In this document: one piece after another, positions 1-10,138 of the stretch
Position numbering within the stretch: the first letter of the stretch is position 1
Layout: each line of letters begins with the position of its first letter
Assembly (NCBI GenBank): GCA_016647705.1
Contig: CM028335.1
Coordinates: 248,001-312,000, forward strand
DNA length: 64,000 nt
Direction: 5' to 3'
DNA from: Eucommia ulmoides
Lineage: Eukaryota; Streptophyta; Magnoliopsida; Garryales; Eucommiaceae
The notes under the pieces: model-generated
The model's database searches: none
What the model was told of the DNA's origin: nothing
The model's input: the letters and a program-made list of their open reading frames with translations, nothing else
Translations under genes and position numbers: made by a program

Positions 1-532
1 GGAGTTTCTAGAGTTTATATGTCATAACCCAATATCCCAAGGTACTATAATGTGCGCCTTAATCGTGTTTGCCAATTGCATCTTTTGACTTTTCACCCTA
101 ATTCATTCTATGTCCACAGAATTTTGCTGGTTTCATATGAAATTACAAGGGTGACCTACAGCCCTATATATTTAGTCCACGTTTTTGCAATAGTAAAATG
201 GAAAAGCAATTTGGAATAGATCATATTTCGAATTCCATTTCATTCCATTCCATTCCTCAATGCCAAACTTGGCCTTTGTCTATTCTTCTCGTCTATAGAA
301 CCTTGAGTGTATGTCCAAGCGCGAAAATGACCAGAGCAGTTATTTAGTCTCTCATTTGTTCCCGACAGAAACAGACAAGCAGGTAGAGGGAAAATGAGTC
401 ATTCTTTGTGGAGCAGGGAAACTTAGTGAACGATCTTTGTTCTCGTTTAAATCTCTTGTAATGGATATTTACTCGTGGTTATTTTTGGCTGATATTTAGT
501 CTCTTTTTCTTTTCCTGGGGGGCGTTTAACAG
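1..532 (+). other. Intron sequence of the EGY2-like gene
   Basis: No coding exon is recognisable here. The stretch ends in a pyrimidine-rich tract and an AG at 531-532, directly before the first EGY2 exon seen in the window. It is read as the 3' part of an intron, so the gene continues to the left of the window. Confidence 0.6.
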
Positions 533-983
533 GGTGCTTTTGGGAGAAATGCGTTGATTGGAGCTGGTTTGACAACGTACGTATTGCTTGGGTTGGGAGT
601 GGTAATGTCTTAACATCCTCAAATCTTTCATAATATAAATGGATGAATGAATATGTGAGTTGACCTGTTTTGTTTTGTCATATATATAGCTGGGCGGACC
701 GTTATCGCTGCCATGGGGATTGTATGTGCTTGTATGGCAGGTATGCTGCTACCGACAATAATCTCTTCATCTTCATCTTCATCTTCATGTTGATGTTCAT
801 GATGTTGATGTTGTAAATGTGCAGAGGGTTCCAGAGAAGCCATGCTTGAATGATGTGAGCGAGGTAGGGAGTTGGAGAAGAGCAGTTGTTGGGGTGGTCA
901 TTTTCCTTGTTGCCCTCACCCTCCTCCCTGTTTGGGATGAACTTGCAGAGGAGTTGGGTATTGGTCTTGTTACCACTTTTTGA
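533..983 (+). CDS. EGY2: EGY2-type chloroplast site-2 metalloprotease, last three exons
   Basis: Three exons join in frame: 533-601, 690-740 and 825-983, with GT-AG introns and a TGA stop at 981-983. The 91 residues run from GAFGRNALIGAG through LGGPLSLPWGLYVL and RVPEKPCLNDVSEVGSW to a last membrane segment and the end PVWDELAEELGIGLVTTF. That is the characteristic C terminus of the plant EGY2 family, membrane-embedded zinc proteases of the site-2 type in the chloroplast. The catalytic HExxH and the zinc-binding LDG region would lie upstream, outside the window, so activity cannot be judged here. The assignment to EGY2 rather than EGY1 or EGY3 rests on my memory of the C-terminal motif. Confidence 0.85.
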
Positions 984-1811
984 TCATCATCGTCTACTAT
1001 AAGAACATCACCGATTTTGTCCCCTACAAAGGAATAAGACCACAAAAGTGTCCATTTTCTTAGGTATTATTTGTGTATATCCAATCATATGGTTTACCAT
1101 TTTTTTTTGTATGAATAAACAATTCTATTCTACTCTTCTTTACAACAATAACATGATGCTGATATAGATCAATCAGGACGGTGTGAGTTTTACATATTAC
1201 CTTTTTGTCAATAGAATGACTGAGATCTACTAAAAAAGTTGTTGTATCGATCATGTAGTTTAAGATATGTTTTATCACCTGGATTAGATATGTGGAGAGA
1301 TGTAAGTCTTTATATTTATGATTTTAATTATTTTTGGGGATGCCGACATTTGTAATACAAATTAGATAATTTTAAATTAATTAATTGATGATATATTAAA
1401 GGGTGTTTTTGCTATAATACCAAATTTTGTAACTCACTATCTACCTCTCGGCATAATAATTTTTTGAGAAATTCAAAGTTATTGTACGTTATAAAAGTCA
1501 ATATATTCTTTTTACATTAAGAATTTATAGGGATTTTCGTATACTATACTAATTTTGGACTTCCAAAAAAATTACTGTAGTGCGTAAATTATATGAGTAA
1601 AATTTTTAAATTTGTCATCCATTAATCAATTTTTTTTCATTTAAAATTATATAAACTTATTTTTAGTAAAATAATATTAGAACACACACAATGTTATTAT
1701 TGCATCATATTCAAAATACATAAATTAGTATATAAATATTATTGAAAAACAATAATACCCAATTTAATGCTAGTGGATGAAAAGTAAATTGAGCAAGTAA
1801 AAAAATATAGG
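984..1811. other. AT-rich intergenic sequence
   Basis: Contains the 3' flank of the EGY2-like gene and then AT-rich DNA. Short open frames here show no domain, no codon bias and no splice partners. No RNA gene was seen. Confidence 0.5.
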
Positions 1812-3190
1812 GGTAGTCGGTGATTAGTCCCAAATACCGGAGTTAATTTATTGATAGTCCCATTTAAAATATAAGTTTTGATTTAATCTTTTAAATTAAA
1901 TTTTATTTGCGTATTAGTCATGCATGTATCACGCATTGCACGTAGAGTGTAGTTATATATAATTAAAATTAATTATAATTTAATAATTACAAATCATATA
2001 TAACTATATTACATATATCTGTGTAATATTAGTTACATGTATCTATGTAGTATTAGTTACACGTTATAAATTATATGTATGTATGTAATATTTGTTAGGG
2101 TATATGCCATTGACCTACCCTATCATTTTGCATTATATTGGATACCTCCCCTGTCATTTTGCAAATTCGAGAGGTTTCTCCTATATTTTTGCTCAAACAC
2201 CAATTATTTTCATTTGGACAAAATTGTCTTTAAGTTATTTTAGAAAAAAATCATTAGCATCCCTATATTTTTAAAATTATATTTTTTGTCCTTAATTTTT
2301 TAAATAATTATATTTACCTTTCATCACCGTCCAACTCCCGCCGCCACCATCGCCCAACTCCCACCACCCACCGCCGCCACCCACCACTACCTCCCACCGC
2401 CGCCACCCAACACTACCTCCCACCGCCACCTCCCATCACCTCCCACCATCCACCGCCAAACTCCCCCGCCACCACCCATCGTCGCCACCACTACCCACCG
2501 CCACCGCCCACCGCCGCCACCACCAACCCCCACTACCACCGGAGGGAGAGAGAAAATAGTTAATGAAAGGGTTAAATTTTTATTTATTTTTAATGAAATG
2601 GTTAAAAAAAAATATATTTTTTAAAATAAGGGTGAGAAGTGGCGGCGGAAGGTGGTGGGTGGCGGCAGTAGGAGGTGGCGGAGGGCGGCGGCGGCGGCGA
2701 TGAATATATATAAATTAAAGGGTTATTTTATGGATTTTAGTTTTTTTATTATTTAATTATTTTTTAAATAGTCAAGGGTAAAATTGGTATTATAATAAAA
2801 ATTTTATTATTTTTTAATCAATAAGGGAGGTAAGTGGTGTTTGAGAAAAAGACATGGGAGGTCTTTGATATTTACAAAATGACAGGAAAATTATCTGGTA
2901 TAATATAAAATGACAGGGGAAGTTAATGACATCTACCCATATTTGTTACATATACATAAATTAGTTTAGTTTTATATTAGTTACATATATTTATGTAATA
3001 TTAGTTACATATTATAAATTATATGTATTTGTGTAATATTTATTATATCTAATAAATTTTTATACACAAATTAGTTACATGTTATAAATTACAGTTTTGT
3101 TACATTTAACAAATATTTTACACACAAACTAATTATATGTTGCTGTGTGAGTGCAGATGCGTGTATTGGATCTTTTGTTTTTATTTTTAA
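1812..3190. repeat. AT-rich dispersed repeat (copy 1), split by a nested element
   Basis: The sequence opens with a phrase near 'gtcggtgattagtccc' and continues with many variants of 'taatattagttacatgta'. Similar text recurs near 53000-53253 and 59368-60525. This copy is split at 2098-2938 by the MULE-like element listed separately; the two halves resume across its target duplication. Terminal inverted repeats of this copy are not clear, so its class is unknown. Confidence 0.5.
2098..2938. mobile_element. MULE-like non-autonomous element with 10-bp target duplication
   Basis: The 841-bp element begins GGGTATATGCC and ends ATCTACCC. It is flanked by a perfect direct repeat ATATTTGTTA at 2088-2097 and 2939-2948. 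The outer ~120 bp of each side are inverted copies: both contain GTCATTTTGCAAAT-type and CTCAAACACCA-type phrases. Inside, a CCG/CCACC-rich tract (about 2325-2540) faces a GGCGG-rich tract (about 2640-2700) in inverted order, so most of the element can fold on itself. There is no transposase. A 9-10 bp duplication and long TIRs fit Mutator-like elements. Confidence 0.8.
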
Positions 3191-3367
3191 TTCGTAAGAT
3201 TAAAACATAAATTACAATGATACATAAACTTTTTTAATTCGCAAACTAAAACACAAGTACATGAATTTTTTTAAATTTAAGAATAAAATTAAGAATAAAA
3301 TAAAAGTTACCACCGAAACATCCAAAAATATATATTGGACCTGGTTCGAACCGCCAAAAACTGGGGC

Positions 3368-3374
3368 TATAAAT
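3368..3374 (+). promoter_or_regulatory. Possible TATA box of SUVR3
   Basis: TATAAAT lies 47 bp upstream of the chosen ATG at 3421. If used, the 5' leader would be only about 15-20 nt, so another start upstream is also possible. Confidence 0.35.
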
Positions 3375-3420
3375 TGAAGTGATCGAAGCCGCGAGCGAGG
3401 TTTTTTTCCCGGCGAACAGC

Positions 3421-4536
3421 ATGGAAAAACGTTGCAGGTCCGACGAATACGACAGCAACTTTGAGCTTGCGCCGGCTCTCTTCCAGTGCGCCAATCTCAT
3501 ACTCCCATGGCTACGCCCCGCCGACATCGCCTCAATCTCATCGACCTGCAAAGCCTTAAATCGACTCTCCAGGGCTATCACTGGAGTACGCTCCTCCGAC
3601 GCCTCCAGAGGCTTCGAGAAATTCCCTATCCCCTTCGAAAACGCCTTTGACGGCCAGGCGTACTCCTACTTCGTCTACACCCCATGCCAGACCCTTTCCG
3701 TCCCTCACATGTCTTCTTTTCGCCAGCCGTGGGGAATGTACCCGGAAATCCGACCACGTTTTGATTCAGATCTGCCCGATCCATTTTCTGTTCAGGTGGA
3801 GAATGCCGGTGTCTGTGAGTGCGAGAAATGTGATGGCGATTCTAATTGCCCGTGTTGTTCGAGTATGGAGTTTGGCGAGCTCACTCGCGAGTGTGGACGG
3901 AGTTGCCGGTGTGGGGCGGAGTGTGGAAATCGGGTGACTCAGAGAGGTGTCTTGGTGAGGTTGAAGATTGTGAGAGACAGGAAGAAAGGTTGGAGTCTGT
4001 ATGCTGATCAGTTCATTCCCGAAGGACAATTCGTGTGCGAGTATGCAGGTGTTGTTCTTAGTCAATCCTCAATACTAGTGATTTACATAACGTATATTGA
4101 TTGTTGGATTAAACTAAAAAAATTGAAACAATTTTCTATTAATATAGGCGAACTCTTGACAATTAAAGAAGCAAGAATAAGACAGCATTTATATGATGAA
4201 CTCAAATCGAATGGCCATTTTTCTTCTGCTCTTCTGGTTTTGAGAGAACATCTCCCATCAGGAAATGCATGTATGAGGCTAAACATTGATGCAACAAGAA
4301 TTGGAAATATTGCAAGATTTATAAACCATTGTTGTGATGGTGGAAATCTGTCAACTGTGCTGGTGCGATGCTCTGGAGCTGTGCTACCTCGCCTTTGCTT
4401 CTTTGCTTCCAGACATATTCATGAAAATGAAGAACTCACTTTTTGTTATGGAGACATCAGGGTTAAGGCAGAAGGGCCGCAGTGTTTCTGTGGCAGTTCT
4501 TGCTGTTCAGGAATCCTGCCATCGGAAAATACATGA
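3421..4536 (+). CDS. SUVR3: Histone-lysine N-methyltransferase SUVR3 (pre-SET, SET, post-SET)
   Basis: Exons 3421-4048 and 4148-4536 give 338 residues. The protein has an F-box-like helix region (ALFQCANLILPWLRPADIAS), a cysteine-rich pre-SET block (CECEKCDGDSNCPCC, then CRCGAECGNR), and a SET domain with the AdoMet and substrate motifs RFINHCC and LTFCYG. A post-SET CFCGSSCCS ends it. SUVR3 proteins act on nuclear histone H3, and the length matches the family. A frame open through the intron makes one longer 385-residue reading. I reject its extra N terminus because it would start on GTG at 3379; the ATG at 3421 is the first in frame. The intron (4049-4147) is 99 bp with no in-frame stop, so intron retention would insert 33 residues before ELLTIKEAR inside the SET domain. 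Confidence 0.92.
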   Translation: MEKRCRSDEYDSNFELAPALFQCANLILPWLRPADIASISSTCKALNRLSRAITGVRSSDASRGFEKFPIPFENAFDGQAYSYFVYTPCQTLSVPHMSSFRQPWGMYPEIRPRFDSDLPDPFSVQVENAGVCECEKCDGDSNCPCCSSMEFGELTRECGRSCRCGAECGNRVTQRGVLVRLKIVRDRKKGWSLYADQFIPEGQFVCEYAGVVLSQSSILVIYITYIDCWIKLKKLKQFSINIGELLTIKEARIRQHLYDELKSNGHFSSALLVLREHLPSGNACMRLNIDATRIGNIARFINHCCDGGNLSTVLVRCSGAVLPRLCFFASRHIHENEELTFCYGDIRVKAEGPQCFCGSSCCSGILPSENT

Positions 4537-5100
4537 AGTAGTAAGGTAACAACCTTTTTGAATGATTAAATTCTGCGTGTCTATATGATTTCAGATTCCC
4601 TGTGTTCCAGTTTTTTGTTTAATTTTACTCAATTGTCTTTTGCCTATATATATAAGGAGCTATTCTTGATCACATAGAATCAATTAGTGTTACTACTTCT
4701 AATTATTGTAACCATAAATGGATATCAGCTTGACAACAATTGGTAAAAATGATCAAGGAAAATGGTAAATGAACCATATGTATTATTGAATATTACATGT
4801 AGAGAATTGTAGGATATATGCAATATTAATAATATATATTTAAGAGCGTGCGTAATGAGAAATAACAATGACACGCATGGCGGCTGCCCACGTGTTTACA
4901 CAAACCTCCTTTCTCGCATTAATCGTTGCAAAATTCCCAGCACTTGCCATCTGTGTCTTGAATCTTGATTATCTTCTACCCGAGCCTACACGCACCAAGT
5001 TCTGGGTGGTTGTTACAACATTTTGACGCCCACACCACTTCATTGCTTCCTGTAATTTAAAACACATGTTAGCTACATAGGTAATCTAAAAATATGAATA
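4537..5100. other. SUVR3 3' flank and intergenic DNA
   Basis: AT-rich 3' flank followed by unannotated sequence. A CACGTG (G-box-like) hexamer occurs near 4890, but no gene start follows it, so I give it no role. Confidence 0.4.
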
Positions 5101-5103
5101 AAA

Positions 5104-5168
5104 TATTCATAGCTCAATCTTTGGAGATAGGAAGATATCCTTTTCATCATCTAGCAGCTCCCAGATGT
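5104..5168 (-). pseudogene. NLR gene fragment
   Basis: About 65 bp here closely match the intact NLR gene near 8888-8950 (phrases such as 'ttcatagctcaatct' and 'catctagcagctccca'). The matching part encodes the DEKDLFLSLRLSYEH region after the NB domain. No other NLR sequence surrounds it, so it is a detached remnant in the same orientation as the intact gene. Confidence 0.65.
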
Positions 5169-5313
5169 TAAAATATAAGAAATGAGAAAAATTAGAATAT
5201 TGTGTCACTACAAGTCACTTTATTTGTAGGATTACATTGTAAATGCATAATGCAGTAGTTGTACAATAGATTGGCTAAATTTCAGTGACACTTACCACTA
5301 TGAAATCACAATA

Positions 5314-5386
5314 CTACATTCCACTGCAAGATGTATCCTGAGAGATTTCCTGAAAGCATCCATCCATATGAGCAACCTGCAAATCA
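5314..5386 (-). pseudogene. 3'-end remnant of a BAHD acyltransferase
   Basis: On the minus strand this reads LQVAHMD... and then DTSCSGM, against LQVTHMDAFRKFFYQDMYC at the C terminus of the complete BAHD gene at 13451-14791. At DNA level the run 'tttcctgaaagcatcc' (5345-5360) matches 13491-13506 with one change. Only the last ~25 codons are recognisable and the frame is disturbed. Confidence 0.6.
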
Positions 5387-5389
5387 ATA

Positions 5390-5812
5390 AATAGCAAGAT
5401 TATCGACGCCGCGATCTTCACCAAATTCATGGTGGTCCTGATCCCAGTAGATGCTATTTCTTTTTGGTACCACGCAATAGCTTCTATTTTTGAAGGTCCA
5501 ATAGGTGTAGAAGATAGGAAAAAATAACGATTAGATTCTTCATCAATGGACAACATCAATAAGTAACGACTTACAATTTTGCACCTGATATCCGCGGTCC
5601 TGTCAATGCTATGCGTCAAATGCATCATGGTCACAGGTCCAAAAAAGAGAACAGTGGTAGGCAGATGTTCACCTGGTCACAAACAATATGTAAATCAACT
5701 AGGAATTAGATGATAGTCATGGAAGATAATTTTAAACAACTTGAATTACATAGTTTTACCTATTTCGTAACGATTAGTTTTGAAGTTTAATTGCATCTCA
5801 GCTTATATAATC
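5390..5812. other. Unassigned sequence downstream of the NLR gene
   Basis: A minus-strand open frame covers part of this (to 5634), but it has no recognisable domain and merges into the BAHD remnant. It may be 3' UTR of the NLR gene or duplicated debris. Confidence 0.3.
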
Positions 5813-8800
5813 TTAGAGTACATCCCAGAATTCCAGGCCTAAAAGTTTTCCTGGTTGTTCCTCTTCTGGCAAGTTTTGAAGGTTGTCACATTCCCATATC
5901 TCTAGTTTTCCAGAAGATGCAAGATTTTCCAACCCCTTGGGTAGGTGTTTCAAATTTGGCAGTCGTTGTATCTGAACGAGGGTTATTGTGGCAGGGAAAA
6001 GCCATTCTTCTGGCAATGAGATAAGGCCTTGGCACCCACCAAAATAGAAGTGAGTGAGAGAAGTAAGTCGATGCAGACCCCAATCAAATGAAGGCTTGAG
6101 ATGCTCGCAATCCAAAATTGACAGTGATATCAGATTTCTGGGGAATCCACCATCTGGTAATGACATTAGGCTGCTGCAGTTGCTGATGGATAGTTGTTCA
6201 AGCGAAGTAAGTCTATGCATTCGATTTGGTAGTGACTTGAGATTTTCACAACTAGAGATTTTAATTGAGTGTAGCTTCGAGGAGGGCAAGCCCAGTGGCG
6301 GAAAAAATTGGAGATGGGAACACCCAGATATTTCTAAGTTTTCTAGGTGTGCAAGATTGTGTAGCCCTTCAGGTAAAGACTCAAGATTTATGCAATGGTT
6401 GATAACTAGCAATCTCAGCTCCATGAAAGTGGTGATAGGGAAGTTTTTCAAATTGCATCCAACAATCTCCAGATATTCAAGAGAAGAGTTGGTATGTATC
6501 ATTTCTTCTGGAAGAAACTCCACCTTCATGCAATTCTTGATTTCAAGGACCTTAAGAGTGCTGGGTAGCTTGCAGTTTGGTAGAAGTGAGAGCGAAGGAC
6601 AGCCTTTGATTACCAAATATTCAAGTGATGTAGATGTGTTTTCTTGTGTCAACCATTCGGGTAGAGATTCAAGTGTCTCACAATCATGGATCTCAAGACT
6701 TTTCAGCATGGCAGGGGAACCCAACTTAGGGAAAGACACAAGTCTAGTACAAACCGAGATTCTTACCTCCTTTAGAGAAACGATGTCGTGTAGTTTTTGT
6801 GGTAATTCCACAAGGAGAGGACATTCTGAAATTGCCATCCTTTGGAGCTTAGGAAGGTTTGACAATTCAATGTTATTAGACAAACTCGTGAGTTCATCCA
6901 ATTCAGTAAGCTGCAACTCTTCTAGTGCTGTCAATTGCTGGAAAAACCCATTTGGAAGACCCGTAAGCTTCAAAATTTGGCACAATGTCAAGTAAGTAAG
7001 TGATGTAAGTTCAGCTACACTTTTTAGAACCACTTCATCGCAGTTCTTTATTTCTAGTTCACTGATAGAAGGCAAGTGAGGGAGTGCTTCCAATTTTTGG
7101 CAACCATCTATCTCGAGTGTTCTCAATGAAGGAATGACTTCGGGAAATTCCTTCAGGTTCGGGCATGCCTTTATAGAAAGTTCATGGAGGCAAAGGAATT
7201 TTTTGCCACCCGCTTCCATACCGTCAACAACCAGTGGAGACATTTGAAGAGCTTCTAAATGTTCACACCTTATAAGACACATTTTTATCAAAGCAGAAAA
7301 CTGATGCGATAGTTTTTTAAGCTTAGGACAGTCTGTAACTTCTATGTTCCGGAGTTGACCAAAATCTTCTCTATATTCAGCGCCAGAAGAAAACCAATCC
7401 TCCCATGCAGGCATGTTATTGAACTTCAGAGTTTCCAGTGATTGAAAAGGTAGGATAGGAGTGTGCCCATCCCCATAAAACTCAGGACCGACACTTGTAA
7501 TTGCTTCCATCCCTTCAATGGTGAGGTCTCTGAGGAAATATAGTTGCCCGAGAGGCGGTAAACTCTTGCACTTCTTGCAATAACTTAGCTTTAGGAGTAC
7601 CATGTTGAAGAAGGAAGGACATCCAATCCAACCTGGGAACTTTGTACCTCCGTAATCTCTTATTGTTAGACGCTTTATGTTTTTGTGGGGCTGGAGCATC
7701 TCGAGTACATCCATCTCAACCCTTTCATCTCTTGAATCATTGGAAGTGCTACTTATTTCTAGATTCAATTGATCATGTTCATGCTTTTCCATGGCTTCGC
7801 TCAAACGTGGAAATAATTTACCATCGTAGCTTCTAGTGTTCGGATCAAATAGGTGTTTGTATTGTTGTTCATCCTCGTGTGCTTCCTTTTCAAGTCCATT
7901 GCTAGAATAGCTAAAATCGTTACCCCATTGCAACCCCAAATCTTCAAGTGCCTGCTTATCCTTCAAATTAGCCTCCATAGCGTCCCCTCTCCTACTGACA
8001 TTCTTTAGCCCTGAAATATTTAGCGCTCCCTTTACATTCACAATGCCCCTCAAGCCTGTGATTCCTGCCTCACTGTTTTCTCCCACCACGTAGTTAGACA
8101 ACGTCTGGAGATTATCCAATCTACACATCTGTGGAGGCATTTCTTGTATCCTACTTCCACTAATCCAGAGGTGTCGTAGGTTCAATAGGTTCCCAATGTC
8201 TGCTGGTAAGTTGGTCAGAGAGCGGCACTGCAATAAGATCAATGTTTCTAAATTGTAGAGATCACTTGTTGATTTGGGCAGCTCTTTAATGGCTGTGTGA
8301 GAAAGGTCCAGGTACCTTAGGTGTTTCAAAGCACCTATCGAATTTGGCAGTTCAGTTATACGATATCCATTGAAAGATAGCACACGTAAACATGGTAGAT
8401 TAGGCAAGAGATTACATGAGATGCTATTGGGCAAATATCCAACTCCTGTGCTGCTTGTTTGATCGAATGGCAAAAAAGTACGTAAGCATTGTATACGATG
8501 AAAAATTTCAAATTTTGTGGGCAACTCGCGTGTACCACGAATGTATGAGGAGTGACGAGCCTTTTCTAAGAATCTACCAAGATTTTCATCTTTGCAGTTA
8601 TCTTCCAATCTAAAGCACAATTCTCCAGAGACAAATTCAGCCAGTTCTTTCATCAACCCATGCATCACAAAACGTGAGTTGTCATGGCTGGAATGTTGAA
8701 ACATTGAGTTCGACACTAGGTCATTGAAATATTCAGCACCCACATCTTCCATTCTTCTGTCTCCGTGTGGCTGTTGTACAAAACCTTCTGCCATCCAAAG

Positions 8801-10138
8801 CAGAACTAGTGAGTCTCTCTCGAATTCGTAACCCTGAGGAAATATAGAGCAATATGCAAAGCACTGCTTTAAATGTGGCGGAAGATGTTCATAGCTCAAT
8901 CTTAGAGACAGGAAGAGATCTTTCTCATCATCTGGAAGCTCCCACATTTTTCTGTCTAGAATTTCTCTCCACTTGTCTTCTTTAAGCCTAGAACGCAATA
9001 GAACACCCAGTCTCTTTGCAGCCAATGGTAAGCCTTCACACTTGTTCACAATCTCTCTGCCAATGCCTTTCAAATTTGAATAGGAATCCACATCCTTCTT
9101 TCCAAATGCTTGCCTTGTGAACACTGACCAACAATCTTCAAAGGGTAAACATTCCAATTGATGAGTTGGAACAGTGCCCATGCCAGATGCAATGTTTTTG
9201 TTTCGTGTTGTTACCACTATTTTACTTCCTTCTGCTGTTCCCTTCAATGGTCTCCACAGGACATCCCAATCATCGTTTTGCTTAGTCCAAACATCATCAA
9301 GTACAATTAATATCCTTTTCCCCTTCAGTTTTTTCTTTAAAATAACTTGAAGCAGATTCAGGTCATCCAGATTTGAGGTTTCTAATGTTACAGACTTGAG
9401 TATTGTCTTGGTTATTGCCAGAACATTGAATTGATCGGACACACAAATCCAAACCCTGAAATCAAAATGCTTCTCTAATCTATCATCATTGTAAACGAGT
9501 TGCGCAAGGGTAGTCTTACCGATTCCACCCATACCAACAATGGGAATAACGCCATACGCTTCAAGGCCAACTTCATCTTGCAAAAGCAATTCCATTATCG
9601 TTTCCTTGTCTTCATTTCGGCCAAAGACAGAAGATTCATCCATCAATGAAGTTGATGGTAATCTCTGCTCAACTCCAAGCAATCCTCCTCCGGAATGGTT
9701 GTTCAAGCCAAGGGCATCTTTCTGCTTGGCTATATAATCTAGCTTCTCGATTATACTCTTTATCTTGGACTCTAGTTTTCCACGAAACGGATTGAAAGAT
9801 GAAGATATGAGGTTCCAATTACATACCTTATTACCGTTTGTCTGTGATTCAGCTTCCAACTTGCAGTGGAAAGCGTTGTAAGCTAGCTCGTCCAGCACAT
9901 CCTCTGCATCGTATAGAGCAAATTTGGCCATGTGCAGCCACTTCTGTACAGTTAAGCTGTTAAATTGCTTTCGCTCAGCATCATTCAGCACTGCAGTGAT
10001 TGTCAACAGAATTATCTTCAACTTTTCCAGCATACCATCCAATTTCTGCCCCTGAAATATCTCCACGAACTCACGAGAAGCCAACCTGTCAAACAGCACT
10101 TGCAGAAAAGCAGATAGAAATGCCTCTCCAACAGCCAT
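5813..10138 (-). CDS. CC-NBS-LRR disease resistance protein, RPP13-like 1 type
   Basis: One uninterrupted frame of 1441 residues. The Rx-type coiled coil covers about 1-110, with YDAEDVLDEL at 76-85. The NB-ARC has P-loop GMGGIGKTT (202-210), kinase-2 ILIVLDDVW (276-284), RNBS-B GSKIVVTTR (304-312) and GLPLA (369-373). The winged-helix end reads VMHGLMKELA (491-500), so the usual MHD is MHG. From about 560 to the end there are two dozen or more leucine-rich repeats with LxxLxIxxC spacing. Such proteins are intracellular receptors for pathogen effectors; NB-ARC binds ATP/ADP as a switch. The frame is intronless, as is common in this clade. Length and completeness argue for a functional gene; expression is not shown. 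Confidence 0.95.
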   Translation of the reverse strand: MAVGEAFLSAFLQVLFDRLASREFVEIFQGQKLDGMLEKLKIILLTITAVLNDAERKQFNSLTVQKWLHMAKFALYDAEDVLDELAYNAFHCKLEAESQTNGNKVCNWNLISSSFNPFRGKLESKIKSIIEKLDYIAKQKDALGLNNHSGGGLLGVEQRLPSTSLMDESSVFGRNEDKETIMELLLQDEVGLEAYGVIPIVGMGGIGKTTLAQLVYNDDRLEKHFDFRVWICVSDQFNVLAITKTILKSVTLETSNLDDLNLLQVILKKKLKGKRILIVLDDVWTKQNDDWDVLWRPLKGTAEGSKIVVTTRNKNIASGMGTVPTHQLECLPFEDCWSVFTRQAFGKKDVDSYSNLKGIGREIVNKCEGLPLAAKRLGVLLRSRLKEDKWREILDRKMWELPDDEKDLFLSLRLSYEHLPPHLKQCFAYCSIFPQGYEFERDSLVLLWMAEGFVQQPHGDRRMEDVGAEYFNDLVSNSMFQHSSHDNSRFVMHGLMKELAEFVSGELCFRLEDNCKDENLGRFLEKARHSSYIRGTRELPTKFEIFHRIQCLRTFLPFDQTSSTGVGYLPNSISCNLLPNLPCLRVLSFNGYRITELPNSIGALKHLRYLDLSHTAIKELPKSTSDLYNLETLILLQCRSLTNLPADIGNLLNLRHLWISGSRIQEMPPQMCRLDNLQTLSNYVVGENSEAGITGLRGIVNVKGALNISGLKNVSRRGDAMEANLKDKQALEDLGLQWGNDFSYSSNGLEKEAHEDEQQYKHLFDPNTRSYDGKLFPRLSEAMEKHEHDQLNLEISSTSNDSRDERVEMDVLEMLQPHKNIKRLTIRDYGGTKFPGWIGCPSFFNMVLLKLSYCKKCKSLPPLGQLYFLRDLTIEGMEAITSVGPEFYGDGHTPILPFQSLETLKFNNMPAWEDWFSSGAEYREDFGQLRNIEVTDCPKLKKLSHQFSALIKMCLIRCEHLEALQMSPLVVDGMEAGGKKFLCLHELSIKACPNLKEFPEVIPSLRTLEIDGCQKLEALPHLPSISELEIKNCDEVVLKSVAELTSLTYLTLCQILKLTGLPNGFFQQLTALEELQLTELDELTSLSNNIELSNLPKLQRMAISECPLLVELPQKLHDIVSLKEVRISVCTRLVSFPKLGSPAMLKSLEIHDCETLESLPEWLTQENTSTSLEYLVIKGCPSLSLLPNCKLPSTLKVLEIKNCMKVEFLPEEMIHTNSSLEYLEIVGCNLKNFPITTFMELRLLVINHCINLESLPEGLHNLAHLENLEISGCSHLQFFPPLGLPSSKLHSIKISSCENLKSLPNRMHRLTSLEQLSISNCSSLMSLPDGGFPRNLISLSILDCEHLKPSFDWGLHRLTSLTHFYFGGCQGLISLPEEWLFPATITLVQIQRLPNLKHLPKGLENLASSGKLEIWECDNLQNLPEEEQPGKLLGLEFWDVL

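Noticed and set aside
628-1045. Minus-strand open frames across the EGY2 exons
   Set aside because: They are shadows of the plus-strand exons and of a TCATCT-rich intron repeat; no domain, no splice sites.
2300-2700. Pro/Ala-rich or Gly/Arg-rich coding potential
   Set aside because: The frames arise from CCG/CCACC low-complexity arms of the MULE-like element and lie inside its inverted repeat.
3379-3420. N-terminal extension of SUVR3 (MIEAASEVFFPANS)
   Set aside because: The frame would begin at GTG. The first ATG in frame is 3421, and the length from there matches the family.
5314-5634. A 106-residue gene
   Set aside because: Its C-terminal third is a broken BAHD end; the rest has no domain and no start context.
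6054-6995. A 313-residue plus-strand open frame
   Set aside because: It is antisense to the leucine-rich repeats of the NLR gene and only mirrors their repeated sequence.
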